Shown here one piece after another: positions 8,795 through 17,337 of a DNA stretch of 64,000 bases. The first letter of the stretch is position 1. Every line of letters begins with the position of its first letter. The stretch spans positions 1-64,000 of the forward strand of contig DATKPQ010000132.1 in NCBI GenBank assembly GCA_035523995.1, in the 5' to 3' direction. This DNA is from JASHVB01 sp035523995 (lineage in GTDB: Bacteria; Pseudomonadota; Alphaproteobacteria; Acetobacterales; Acetobacteraceae). Below the pieces are notes generated by a model that searched no databases, had not been told where the DNA came from, and saw nothing but the letters and a program-made list of their open reading frames with translations. The translations under genes and the position numbers were made by a program.

Positions 8795-10549
8795 TCAGTC
8801 CTCCGGCAGCCCAGCCTGGTGCAGGCCCGCGAGATACGTTGCTTCCAGCAATGCCTGAGCGCTTGACGCGGCAAAATCCCTGATGCCGATCGCGCGCGCC
8901 GCAGCGATGCTGGCGGGCGCGTCGTTCCCGGCGAGCTTACGAGCATCCGCAAGTTCGGCGGCGGCGCGAGGCAAATCGCCCTTGAGGCCGTAGGCGGCGG
9001 CAAGCCACGCCGGAACGTACGAGGACGCGGCGTTTTCATCATGTGCCTTCTGGAGCCACGTTATCGCTTCGTCGACGCGCGATTGGAGCAATCTCGCCTG
9101 GCCAATCCGGAAATACCAAATACCGACGAAGGGATCATGCGGACTGAGCAAGATAGCTCGCTTTTCCAGCGCCACGCCGTCATCCAGCAGTCCGATATAG
9201 ATCTTGCATCGGCCGATATTGGCGACCGCAGCAGGCACATTGCGATTGGCAGCGAGCACGGTTTCGTATTCCGGGATGGCCGCTTCGCAACCGTGCTGCG
9301 CGCGCAGGAACTGAGCCCTGGCAAAATGCGCAAGCGGGCTGTCCGGCGCTTCCGCCAAGGCCTGCCGAATGAGATGTTTCGCCCGATCGCTATCGGCGTC
9401 GACCGTATCGCTCATGCCGTCCAGCAATCGCGTGGACAGCGCAGACGCCAGCCGGCTCTGCGCCTCAACGGAGTGGGGGTCGAGTGCGAGCGCTTGCTCA
9501 TATTCGCCAATTGCCTCGGCGAAATTCTGCCGTGACGCCGGCCGGTACATGGCGGCGCGCCCGCGAAAAATATGATCAAGCGCGTCGGGATGCTCGGTTG
9601 GCCGGGCTGCCTCCGATACGATCAGCTTCACGTCGAGAGCGATTGCGATTTGGCCGGTGATTTCACTCTGCAACGCGAGCAGGTCGCCAATGTTGCGATC
9701 GAATTGCTCGGCCCAGAGATTTGTGTCGGTAGCCGTGTCGATGAGTCGCACGTTGATGCGCACCTGGTTACCCGAGCGCTGCACGCTGCCTTCAAGCATG
9801 TAGTGCACGCGAAGCTCGTTGCGGATCCGTCCGGCGCTGACCGCCTTGCCCTGATAGGTGAAGGCCGTATTGCGCGAGATCACCAGCATGTCGGCGAGCC
9901 CGGACAGATCGGTGGTCAGGTCCTCGGTGATGCCGTCGGCGAAATACTGCTGTGCCGTATCGCCGGAGAGGTTGGCAAACGGCATCACCACAATCGACAA
10001 CCGCGGTGCTGCGACGGCATCGCTGGACCAGCGAGTTTTCAGTTGCCAGGCTGTGGTCGCGGCGGCGAGCAGGATCAGCGCGCCGGCGGCCCAGGCGATG
10101 AGGGCGCGGCGGCGTTGGTACCCTGATTGCTCGTGCGGGGGCGACAAGTGAGCGGCAGGATCCAACTTTGGAGGATCCGCGAGCTGAGCCGCCGCTGGCG
10201 GCGGCCGCCGCTCCCGAAGTGCCAGTGCGACAAAGCGATAGCCGCGTCGCGGAACTGTCTGGATGCAACTCGTGGCAGTGCCGTCATCGTCGAGGGTCCG
10301 GCGAAGCGCGGCAATCTGCATATTAAGATTATTGTCCTCGACCACAACTCCCGGCCAAGCGGCGGCGATGATCTCGTCCCGTGTGACCAGGTCGCCGGCG
10401 CGCTCGACCAAAATGCCGAGAACGTCCAGGGCGCGTGCACCGATCGGCACTGGGGCAAGGCCGCCGTCGCCGTCGCGCCGGAACAATCCGCCACCGCGCC
10501 GGTCGAGCAGGAAGCTGTGGAAGAGGAACACGTCGTCCGGATCGGCCAC
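8795..10549 (-). CDS. CadC-like membrane regulator with TPR sensor region
   Basis: The 584-residue protein starts with an OmpR/CadC-type winged helix (about 1-108; DNNLNMQIAALRRTL and the C-terminal hairpin PRRGYRFVA), then a proline-rich linker, one membrane helix near 148-167, a TolB-N-like domain (RLSIVVMPFANLSGDTAQQYFADGITEDL, about 180-310) and TPR-type repeats to the end. Proteins with this order are one-piece membrane transcription regulators, also fused to adenylate cyclases in other species; no cyclase domain is present here. The start is GTG at 10549 with AGGGA close before it. No neighbour suggests its target. Confidence 0.82.
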   Translation of the reverse strand: MADPDDVFLFHSFLLDRRGGGLFRRDGDGGLAPVPIGARALDVLGILVERAGDLVTRDEIIAAAWPGVVVEDNNLNMQIAALRRTLDDDGTATSCIQTVPRRGYRFVALALRERRPPPAAAQLADPPKLDPAAHLSPPHEQSGYQRRRALIAWAAGALILLAAATTAWQLKTRWSSDAVAAPRLSIVVMPFANLSGDTAQQYFADGITEDLTTDLSGLADMLVISRNTAFTYQGKAVSAGRIRNELRVHYMLEGSVQRSGNQVRINVRLIDTATDTNLWAEQFDRNIGDLLALQSEITGQIAIALDVKLIVSEAARPTEHPDALDHIFRGRAAMYRPASRQNFAEAIGEYEQALALDPHSVEAQSRLASALSTRLLDGMSDTVDADSDRAKHLIRQALAEAPDSPLAHFARAQFLRAQHGCEAAIPEYETVLAANRNVPAAVANIGRCKIYIGLLDDGVALEKRAILLSPHDPFVGIWYFRIGQARLLQSRVDEAITWLQKAHDENAASSYVPAWLAAAYGLKGDLPRAAAELADARKLAGNDAPASIAAARAIGIRDFAASSAQALLEATYLAGLHQAGLPED

Positions 10550-11116
10550 GTCCCTGCTCGCGAATGAGAGATGGCATGAATTGATGGTAATTTAGCAATT
10601 TTTATTCGCATTCCATAGCGTGGACCGGCCACGGACGGTCCAATCCGGCGTCTGCCGGGTGCTGATTTGGGGGATTTGTCGCGAATGCGAGGGGAAAACG
10701 GTTCCCGCCGAATCGTTAACAAATTCGTGAACATGCGGATCGAGCGGGTCGCGATGCGGCTTCAGTGCCGTTGGGTGTGGACGGGATCTCATTTTCGGCG
10801 GAGACGCTGCCGTCGTAGCGGGTTCTGGCTGACTGGGAATTCTGTCACAATCACTTTGGCGCGGGCGTGGTCGGTTACCACAATCTCGGTGGTCATGCTG
10901 TCAGCTTCGGTCTCTCTCGCGCCGATGTGGGACCGCGGGATCTTCGTGACGTCATTGCTGGAAGGCCTGAACACCGACCCGGACATGCTGTTGCTCTCGC
11001 CGGTGACGGATGCTGTCCCCGCGAACGAGGCTGGCAACGTGCAACGCAGCGCCAACACTTCCGACAGGGAGAGACACTGATGGGACGATGGGCACCCGGC
11101 GTCGACGGAGGCGCGT
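10550..11116. other. Upstream region of the TPR regulator, no clear gene
   Basis: An AT-richer tract (10575-10620) follows the regulator start and probably holds its promoter. Overlapping frames on both strands (for example plus 10897-11080 and minus 10789-11358) show no family pattern or good ribosome site. I call nothing here. Confidence 0.45.
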
Positions 11117-11308
11117 ATGTCGATTGATTTCGGCGATTGCACCACGGCCATTGCATTGATTCTTGCCGCGGTGACGGCACTCGTCAGCGCGCCGCGAAGC
11201 GCCCACGAGGGATATGAGAAGGCGCAGGCGCTGCTGACGACAATGGGAGCGCCGGAATGGAACCTTGTCGCCTGTGCCGTGGGCTGCGCGTTCCCCGCGC
11301 CGCCGTAG
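11117..11308 (+). CDS. Possible small membrane protein, unknown function
   Basis: A 63-residue frame with GGAGG at 11107-11111 placed five bases before the ATG, one hydrophobic stretch (about residues 9-27, TTAIALILAAVTALVSA) and a Cys-containing tail. I recognise no family. The ribosome site and helix favour a real gene, but short length and the competing minus-strand frame leave doubt. Confidence 0.35.
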   Translation: MSIDFGDCTTAIALILAAVTALVSAPRSAHEGYEKAQALLTTMGAPEWNLVACAVGCAFPAPP

Positions 11309-11405
11309 CCGGTGTGGCACTGACGCGGCGCCAGGGATGGCGGCTGGTCCATCCGCACAGGACACCGCCGGGCCGGCCTTATCGGGCGAATGCGACTGGC
11401 CCGTG

Positions 11406-11843
11406 TTAGCCGCGGCTTGGGCTGGAGGCGCTCGGCGCCAAGGGAGTGGTGCCCGATCCTTGCCTATGGCGAACCTGCACAACGTAGCGCCGGAGGCCAT
11501 CCATCAGACATGGCGCGTTGAAATTCAGCAGCAGGCCGATGCGAATGCCGCTGACGCGGAGATAGGTACGCAATTGCATCTCATGCGCCGCGAGGATTGC
11601 CGCAATAGACTTGATTTCCAGGATAAGCTGCCGCGCCACGATAACATCAGCCTTGAAGCCATCCCTGACCTGCTCGCCGTTGTAGAGCATCGGTGTGACG
11701 ACCTGTGGCGCGAACGCGATGTTTGCTCGCCGCGACTCGACGGAAAGGGATGAAGAAGGGAAATGGCCAAAGATCATTCTCCAAGAAGTGAAAACGATCG
11801 AGAAGCCTTTCGGCGCAAAACGCGACAATTGCACAACATGCAA
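11406..11843 (-). pseudogene. GxxExxY-family protein, 5' end degraded
   Basis: The part from about 11738 down to the stop matches the second half of GxxExxY proteins (PF13366): DGFKADVIVARQLILEIK, then AHEMQLRTYLRVSGIRIGLLLNF and MDGLRRYVV. The family's N-terminal helix with the name-giving GxxExxY motif should precede it but is absent; instead the frame reads unrelated residues back to 11843. I see no second frame that supplies the missing part. The gene is therefore probably a decayed remnant. The family is small (about 120-130 residues), often found in variable regions; its role is not established. Confidence 0.7.
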
Positions 11844-12023
11844 ACTCGATACAGATCAGGCCAGGGAAAGGAGCGCCCTCCGGGATAGTCACCCGAAGGC
11901 GCTTCTTGACCTTATCGACCGCGGCATCCCTGGCGGGCCAAAAAATTTTCTTAGTTAGCCGGTCACAAGACGCATCTTTCCCCAATTTGGGGCGCACTGC
12001 GCCGGGCCTGGCGATAAACAAAA

Positions 12024-14513
12024 TTACGTCGTGGTCCCCGCGTTTCGCACCCGAGCCCAGCGGCGCACGGGGTGGGCTGCGGGAAAGCTTGCCAGAGCGG
12101 CCACATACAGCACGGCCGCGGCCAACATCACGCGGCTGATCCCGGCTTCACGCGCGATCAGGTTGGCGAGCGGTGTCGCCACCACGGAAAATGCGCCGTT
12201 CAACCCCCAGGCCCAGGGCAACACACCGCTCTCGCCCAGCCGTGACAGACCGAGCGGAAAGGGCAGCCCAAGTGCCAAGGACAGTGGCGCCAAAACACCC
12301 AGCAGCAATCCAACGCGCGCGATCCACGGCCAGTCCAACGTGGCTAACATCAGCGGCTGCAATCCGAGTTGCACCCCAGCGGTCCAGGCCAGCGCGATCA
12401 GGGTCACAGCGGCCAGTGCAGGCCGCGCTGCAATGGCAAGGCGGTCGGCGGCCATGCTGCCGAGGCCGGAAAACACCAGCATACCGGTCAGCACGATCGC
12501 GAAGCCGCTGGTGCGGTCGTTCAGCCAGAAGCTGGCATGCTCTATCATTGCGATTTCAAAGAACAGAAAACCCAAGCCCAATGCGGGAAAATACAGTGAG
12601 GCACGCAAAAGGCCGGCGCCGCCCGCACGCAGCCGGCGCGATGCGGCGAGAGGCACCAGCAGTACCAGTGCGGCAATCACGGCTGCCTGTACCAGCACCG
12701 CGAGATTTACCAGGGCGCCGATCTCGGCCTGCGGCAGGATCTCCAGGCGGCGGAGCAGTGTGCGCACCTGATCCAGGCGCAGCACTGCGTAGAAATAGGG
12801 CCGGTCGAGGGTTACCGGCGTCAGATTGAAAGCGGCTTCCGAGGGAGTGGCGACGCCCTCCAGGACCGCGCCTGCCTCGTCGGCGATCGAATCATCGGGG
12901 CCGCCCGATCGTTGTTCGCCGCTGGCGAAGGAGACGGCGGGCAGGTCGTTATAGATGCTGGGGCGCGCTGCGGCGACGTTGATCCCCGGATACCAGGAGA
13001 CGTCGAAAGAGCGGTCGTCGCACCATTTGCGCAGCGCCGCGATGCGCGCGGGCGACCAGAGATCACGTGACAGCAGCACGCGGGCGCTCCAGGCGGAGCG
13101 GTAAACCACGACATGCGCCGCCGGATCGGGGATGCCGGCGCGCAACAGCGCTGCCCGAGTCGTGGCCATGACGCGCAACGCGTAGACGGGGAAGTCGCGG
13201 ATCGAGACTGGAATCGAAACCAGACCGCCCGGGGTGAGCGCACGCAGATCGTCGGCGATCGCCTCGACGCTGAAGGCGGTGGCGTTGGCTTCTGCGGCAT
13301 CCAGGAAGTCCGATGACAGATCGATGATGTCCCAGGTTCTGCCCTGCGCCACCGCTTCATGGACCGCGGCGATTGGTCCGGTGTCCGACAGCGTCACGCG
13401 GGGATTGGAGCGCCACGGCGGCGACGGGCCGAGGCCGCGTTGCAGTGCGCGTTGCAGTTCCGGTTCGGGTTCCATCGCGTCCACGTGGGCGGCGCCGAGG
13501 GCAAGAAGTTCGGCAATGCGAAAGCCGCCCGATGCGCCTGCCAGCAGCACGCGCGGGTGCGGCAGCAGCGTGTAGGGGAGCGCGTCCAGCGCGGACGCTG
13601 CGTAGGCTGCCACGGCGCCGGGAGCGTCGGGTAGCGCGGCGATGCGGTTGCCGTCGCGGTACAGCCCGAGGGCGCGCGGTGGGCCGGGGATGCCGAGCAT
13701 GGCGGCGTCGTTGGAGATGTCGGTGTCGACTCGTTCGGTGAAGTCGTGGAGCAAGGTGTAGTCGCCACGCGGAGAATAGACTTGTGCGAGGACGCGGGCG
13801 CCTTGCGTGTGCAGCGGTGCGTAGATCGCCTTGAACTGGTTCACCTGCGCCTGATTGTGGAGCAAGAGCAGGGCTTCGCCAGAGAGCAAGACGACGGCGG
13901 CGGCGGCAACGCTGCGCCATCGATGCGGGCGCGGCAGGAACAATGTGCTGGCGGCGAGAGGCAGCAGCAGAAGCGGCACCAGGAAGAATGCTTGCACGGC
14001 AAACATCGCGGCCAGGATCAGCGCGGCGCCGGCGCCGGCGCCGGTGAGGTCGAAGCTGTAGACCGTGCCGATGCGCGACGCGTTCAGCACGAAACTGAGG
14101 CTGACGAACAGGCCGGCGAGAAAGAAGAACGGAAGCAGGGCGGCGTAGTAACCGGCGATGTTCCAAACTTGGTCCTGCCAGGTCGTGGGGTTTTGCAGTT
14201 GCAGCGGGTTGAAGGGATTGGTGGTGGTGAAGTGGAACCCCAATGCCGCGGCGGCGACCAGAAGCGGCGGTAAGGCGGCCATCAGCTTCGTGCCGTTGCG
14301 CGCCAGGGCGTCGCGCCAGAGAGCCAGCACCACGCCCGATAGTGCGAAGCCGACCATGACGATGGAGATCACCCAGTAGCCGTATTCGGACCAGGTGGCG
14401 ACGGCGAAGTAGCGCGTCAGAGCCGTTTCGTAGCCGACCGCCGCCAGGGAAATCAGGAACAGCGGCCAAAGGCTCATGGGCGAGACTGCCGGGGCGGTGT
14501 GGCGCGGGTTCAC
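12024..14513 (-). CDS. Spermidine-synthase-like integral membrane protein
   Basis: An 829-residue protein with three parts: an N-terminal block of five to six membrane helices (about 15-230), a central soluble spermine/spermidine synthase-like Rossmann domain (about 300-480; PRVLLAGASGGFRIAELLALGAAHVDAMEPEPE is the nucleotide-binding strand region, and DIIDLSSDFLD follows), and a C-terminal block of about seven helices (610-815). Such SpeE-like fusions occur in many bacteria. The usual substrate-binding Asp pattern of true spermidine synthases is not obvious, so the reaction is unknown. No signal or partner gene is nearby. Confidence 0.75.
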   Translation of the reverse strand: MNPRHTAPAVSPMSLWPLFLISLAAVGYETALTRYFAVATWSEYGYWVISIVMVGFALSGVVLALWRDALARNGTKLMAALPPLLVAAAALGFHFTTTNPFNPLQLQNPTTWQDQVWNIAGYYAALLPFFFLAGLFVSLSFVLNASRIGTVYSFDLTGAGAGAALILAAMFAVQAFFLVPLLLLPLAASTLFLPRPHRWRSVAAAAVVLLSGEALLLLHNQAQVNQFKAIYAPLHTQGARVLAQVYSPRGDYTLLHDFTERVDTDISNDAAMLGIPGPPRALGLYRDGNRIAALPDAPGAVAAYAASALDALPYTLLPHPRVLLAGASGGFRIAELLALGAAHVDAMEPEPELQRALQRGLGPSPPWRSNPRVTLSDTGPIAAVHEAVAQGRTWDIIDLSSDFLDAAEANATAFSVEAIADDLRALTPGGLVSIPVSIRDFPVYALRVMATTRAALLRAGIPDPAAHVVVYRSAWSARVLLSRDLWSPARIAALRKWCDDRSFDVSWYPGINVAAARPSIYNDLPAVSFASGEQRSGGPDDSIADEAGAVLEGVATPSEAAFNLTPVTLDRPYFYAVLRLDQVRTLLRRLEILPQAEIGALVNLAVLVQAAVIAALVLLVPLAASRRLRAGGAGLLRASLYFPALGLGFLFFEIAMIEHASFWLNDRTSGFAIVLTGMLVFSGLGSMAADRLAIAARPALAAVTLIALAWTAGVQLGLQPLMLATLDWPWIARVGLLLGVLAPLSLALGLPFPLGLSRLGESGVLPWAWGLNGAFSVVATPLANLIAREAGISRVMLAAAVLYVAALASFPAAHPVRRWARVRNAGTTT

Positions 14514-14901
14514 GGCGCCCCAGTGTCATTACGCGGCGGTAGATGCAATCCCTTAAGCATCGATACGGTCAAAGAGACGCGGCGTCTGGGGTAAAAAGCG
14601 GGAATCAATCCCAGGCGTTCTCCGGCTCCCAGATGCGCACGGCCCCATTTTCCGATGTGCACGCGAGGTGCCGAGACGGTTGTCTGCGCCGAATATCGCC
14701 ATCATCGGGAGGAGCGAAGCGAAACAATCATCCGGGGTGAGAGCGTGAGCGGCTTGCCGGGCAGGGGATTGCTGCGTTGCTTCGCTTCTCGTAATGACAA
14801 TGTTTGCCTGCAACGGCGCTGCAATGGCACGCGACTTTGACAACCGGTGGCAGGCGGTTTTGGTCAGCGTTGGGACACTCCAACTGGTCGGCCGAGCCGA
14901 T
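14514..14901. repeat. Gap with degenerate copy of the dispersed palindrome
   Basis: Arms near 14701-14733 (GGGAGGAGCGAAGCGAAACAA) and 14764-14799 (GGATTGCTGCGTTGCTTCGCTTCTCGTAATGACA, cited as position only) form a diverged copy of the family. The rest of the 388-base gap shows no gene. Confidence 0.55.
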
Positions 14902-15786
14902 CTACGGCCATACCCTCTGCCGCAGGAAACCTGCCATCAAGGCGTTGAACCTGGCGGCGTCATCGATGAACAGGGCGTGGCCGGCATCGGTGAAAACGGC
15001 GGTTTCGGTATCTGGACGATCGCGCTGCAGGTTCTCGGCCTGCGCTGCAAAACCGGATCGCACGACATATAGCACCGGCTTCGTTGTCGAAAATATCGCC
15101 TCCCGCCAGTAAGTGCGCGGCACCGGATAGGACAGCAACTCCCGGCAGGCCGCGAGCGGCGTGTGCAGCGTCGCTTCGGTCAGGCGCTCCAGAAACGCTG
15201 CCGGCTGGGGGCGGCGGAACATGCCGTCCACGAAGCGCCGCATGGCCGCCTCGTGCGAGGCCGGTGGCGGACGATAGGTATGGTGCGCGACCAGCACGGG
15301 GGCGGGTTCTTCGCCGACCGAATTGTCCACCAGCACCAGGCCGGCCAGTCGCGTATCGCCGTGCGTGTGCACATAGGCCAGCGTGTCGAGCACGCCGAGC
15401 GACCAGCCGATGACGACGACCGGCTGCGGCTGCAACTGTGCGATCAGTTCGGCAATGTCCTGGCCGCGGCGGTTTTGATTGTAGCCCCATGTCGGCGTGT
15501 CGGAGTCGCCCTGGCCGCGCGGGTCGAAGGCCACGACGCGATAGCGGGTGGAAAAAGCGGCGATCTGCGGTGCCCAGATCCAGGCGGGCATGGTCCAGCC
15601 GGGAACGAACACCAGAACGTGCGCGCCGCGCGGCCCGGCTTCCAGGTAGTGCAGGTGCACTCCGTCGCTGGTTTCGAAATAGCGGCTTTGTACCAACGGC
15701 GCGGGCTGTGCTGCCGCGCCGCCGATCGGCGCTGATAGCATCAGCAAAGCCGAGAGGACCTGCCGCCGGAGCAACGGATCGTGCAT
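14902..15786 (-). CDS. Exported alpha/beta-hydrolase
   Basis: The 294-residue enzyme has a signal peptide (RRQVLSALLMLSAPIGGAAAQ, cleavage likely after AAAQ) and the alpha/beta-hydrolase fold: oxyanion strand FVPGWTM, FDPRGQGDSD, nucleophile elbow GWSLG (Ser about 137), acid region and the catalytic His in TDAGHALF near the C-terminus. I take the ATG at 15786, which gives a proper signal sequence, rather than 12 codons upstream. Substrate unknown; family members include peroxidases, esterases and lactonases. It is divergent from the lipoprotein pair starting at 15890. Confidence 0.82.
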   Translation of the reverse strand: MHDPLLRRQVLSALLMLSAPIGGAAAQPAPLVQSRYFETSDGVHLHYLEAGPRGAHVLVFVPGWTMPAWIWAPQIAAFSTRYRVVAFDPRGQGDSDTPTWGYNQNRRGQDIAELIAQLQPQPVVVIGWSLGVLDTLAYVHTHGDTRLAGLVLVDNSVGEEPAPVLVAHHTYRPPPASHEAAMRRFVDGMFRRPQPAAFLERLTEATLHTPLAACRELLSYPVPRTYWREAIFSTTKPVLYVVRSGFAAQAENLQRDRPDTETAVFTDAGHALFIDDAARFNALMAGFLRQRVWP

Positions 15787-15889
15787 GCCCCGACAAGAGC
15801 GAACCACGCCGTGACCTGTCAATCACAATCCGGAACCATGCCGCGTGGCGGGCGTTCAGCCTGGCGGAACGTCGGGAATCGGTGAGACG

Positions 15890-16414
15890 ATGGCAGCACG
15901 GCAGTGTCTGGCCGCGGTGGCAGTGTTGGTCTGTGCTGTGGCGAGCCTTGGCGGCTGCACGGACTTGTTGACCCAGGGAACCGCGGCCGGAGCCGGCATC
16001 GCCGGCGCGGCGGTATCGCGGTCGGTGACGCGAAATGCCGGCGTGACCACCGGCATTGGCCTGGGCGTTCAGGCGGCAGCGCAGGCGGGCCTGGAATACA
16101 CCGAGCGTCGGGTGCACGAGACGGAGCAAAACGAGATCGCTTCGGTGGCAGGGACGCTGCCGGTTGGCGGGGTCGCGACCTGGCGCATCGTCCATGACAT
16201 CCCGATCGAGGCAAACCAGCACGGCGAGGTCACCGTGGATCGGGACGTTGGCGGGCCCGGGTTTACCTGCAAGGCGATCGTGTTCTCGGTGGAGAACCAG
16301 GAAAAACGCGGTGTGGTGCGGGCGTTCTATACGGCGACGGTGTGCCTGGACGGCACGCAGTGGAAATGGGCACTGGCGGAGCCGGCGACCGAGCGCTGGG
16401 GCGCGTTGCAGTGA
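15890..16414 (+). CDS. Lipoprotein, first of a tandem paralogous pair
   Basis: A 174-residue protein with a lipoprotein signal (VLVCAVASLGGC, lipid-carrying Cys about residue 23), a glycine/alanine-rich segment resembling a short membrane-active stretch (GIAGAAVSRSV ... GIGLGVQAAAQAG) and a soluble C-terminal half with two Cys that could form a disulfide (FTCKAIVF and TVCLDG). It ends QWKWALAEPATERWGALQ. The next gene overlaps by GTGA and shares the same plan and tail, so they are duplicates. I recognise no named family. ATG at 15890 chosen because it places the signal peptide correctly. Confidence 0.75.
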   Translation: MAARQCLAAVAVLVCAVASLGGCTDLLTQGTAAGAGIAGAAVSRSVTRNAGVTTGIGLGVQAAAQAGLEYTERRVHETEQNEIASVAGTLPVGGVATWRIVHDIPIEANQHGEVTVDRDVGGPGFTCKAIVFSVENQEKRGVVRAFYTATVCLDGTQWKWALAEPATERWGALQ

Positions 16415-16911
16415 CGCTGGGATTGCGGCTGGTTGTGCTTATGTCGCTGATGGCGGCGCTGTGCGGCTGCCAGACCGTGGGCGAGCTTGTGGCGGCCGGC
16501 GCGGGGGGTGCCTCCGCAGGGGTGACCGCCAACCCCGCGGTGGGCATTGCTGTGGGTGTGGGGGTGAACGCTGGGATCGACGCAACCTTCGCCTACATCC
16601 AGCGGAAGCGGCAGCAGGCGGAGCAAGACGCGATTGCCGGGGAGGTTGCGACGATGCAGTCGGGCGAGCAGCGGCCGTGGAAGATCAACCACATCATCCC
16701 GGTCGGCGACGAGCATGGCGAAGTGGTGGTGGTGCGCGATATCCCGAATGCTTTGGCGCCGTGCAAGGAACTGGCGTTTTCAGTGGATTCAGGCAGCGGC
16801 AAGAAGGTGACGCATCACTGGTACACGACCGATGCGTGCCAGGATACCAGGCGATGGAAATGGGCGTTAGCGGAGCCGGCGACCGAGCGTTGGGCTTCGC
16901 TGCAACAATAG
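16411..16911 (+). CDS. Lipoprotein, second of a tandem paralogous pair
   Basis: A 166-residue paralogue of the preceding gene. It starts at GTG (16411), inside the previous stop (GTGA), so the two are translationally coupled. The signal VLMSLMAALCGC places the lipid-carrying Cys near residue 20. A glycine-rich segment (GAGGASAGVTANPAVGIAVGVGVNAG) precedes a soluble part with ATMQSGEQRPWKINHIIPV, a Cys pair and the tail RRWKWALAEPATERWASLQQ, almost identical to the first protein's tail. Function unknown; coupled equal expression suggests they work as a hetero-pair. Confidence 0.75.
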   Translation: MTLGLRLVVLMSLMAALCGCQTVGELVAAGAGGASAGVTANPAVGIAVGVGVNAGIDATFAYIQRKRQQAEQDAIAGEVATMQSGEQRPWKINHIIPVGDEHGEVVVVRDIPNALAPCKELAFSVDSGSGKKVTHHWYTTDACQDTRRWKWALAEPATERWASLQQ

Positions 16912-17014
16912 GTGCGTGCCGCTGACGCATCGTTCGGAATGGAGCGTGGCATTCCCGAGGGGTGTTCCGGCCTGGCAAGGAACGCCGTCGGTAACGCCGG
17001 CGCAAAGGGGATCG

Positions 17015-17335
17015 CTATTGCCGACCAGCCTCGTGCCACAGGCGCACCAGGTCCTCCATCGCATTCGCGATATGCTCGCGGCAAATTTGCTCTGCCAGCG
17101 CGCCGTCGTTGCGGCGGAACGCAGCGAGCAAGCGCCGGTGTTCCGCTGCGATCTGCTGCGGCCGGTAGTCGCTGTAGCCCCAGGCAATGCGCATCGCGGT
17201 GAAAAACGCATCATGGCGCCGCATCAGGGCCAGTGCTTCATGGTTGGGTCGAATCGCCTTGATCGCGTCGTGCAGTTCGGCGTTGAGCTGGACCAGCCTG
17301 GCGGCATCTGTATTATCTACCAACGAGGACGCCAA
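17015..17335 (-). pseudogene. GntR-family regulator remnant (FCD domain only)
   Basis: The frame encodes most of an FCD ligand-binding domain: LNAELHDAIKAI, then AEHRRLLAAFRRNDGALAEQICREHIANAMEDL, with His residues that bind metal in this fold. The N-terminal winged helix of GntR regulators is missing; upstream on this strand lies the start of the enolase-superfamily gene in the opposite direction, and the only start codon in reach is a TTG at 17335. The gene has lost its DNA-binding half. FadR/GntR regulators often sit divergent to acid-sugar dehydratase genes, so this was probably the old regulator of the neighbour. Confidence 0.72.
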
Positions 17336-17337
17336 GC

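Noticed and set aside
10667..11080. Plus-strand 137-codon frame upstream of the TPR regulator
   Set aside because: No ribosome site, no recognisable domain, and overlapping frames on both strands are equally open.
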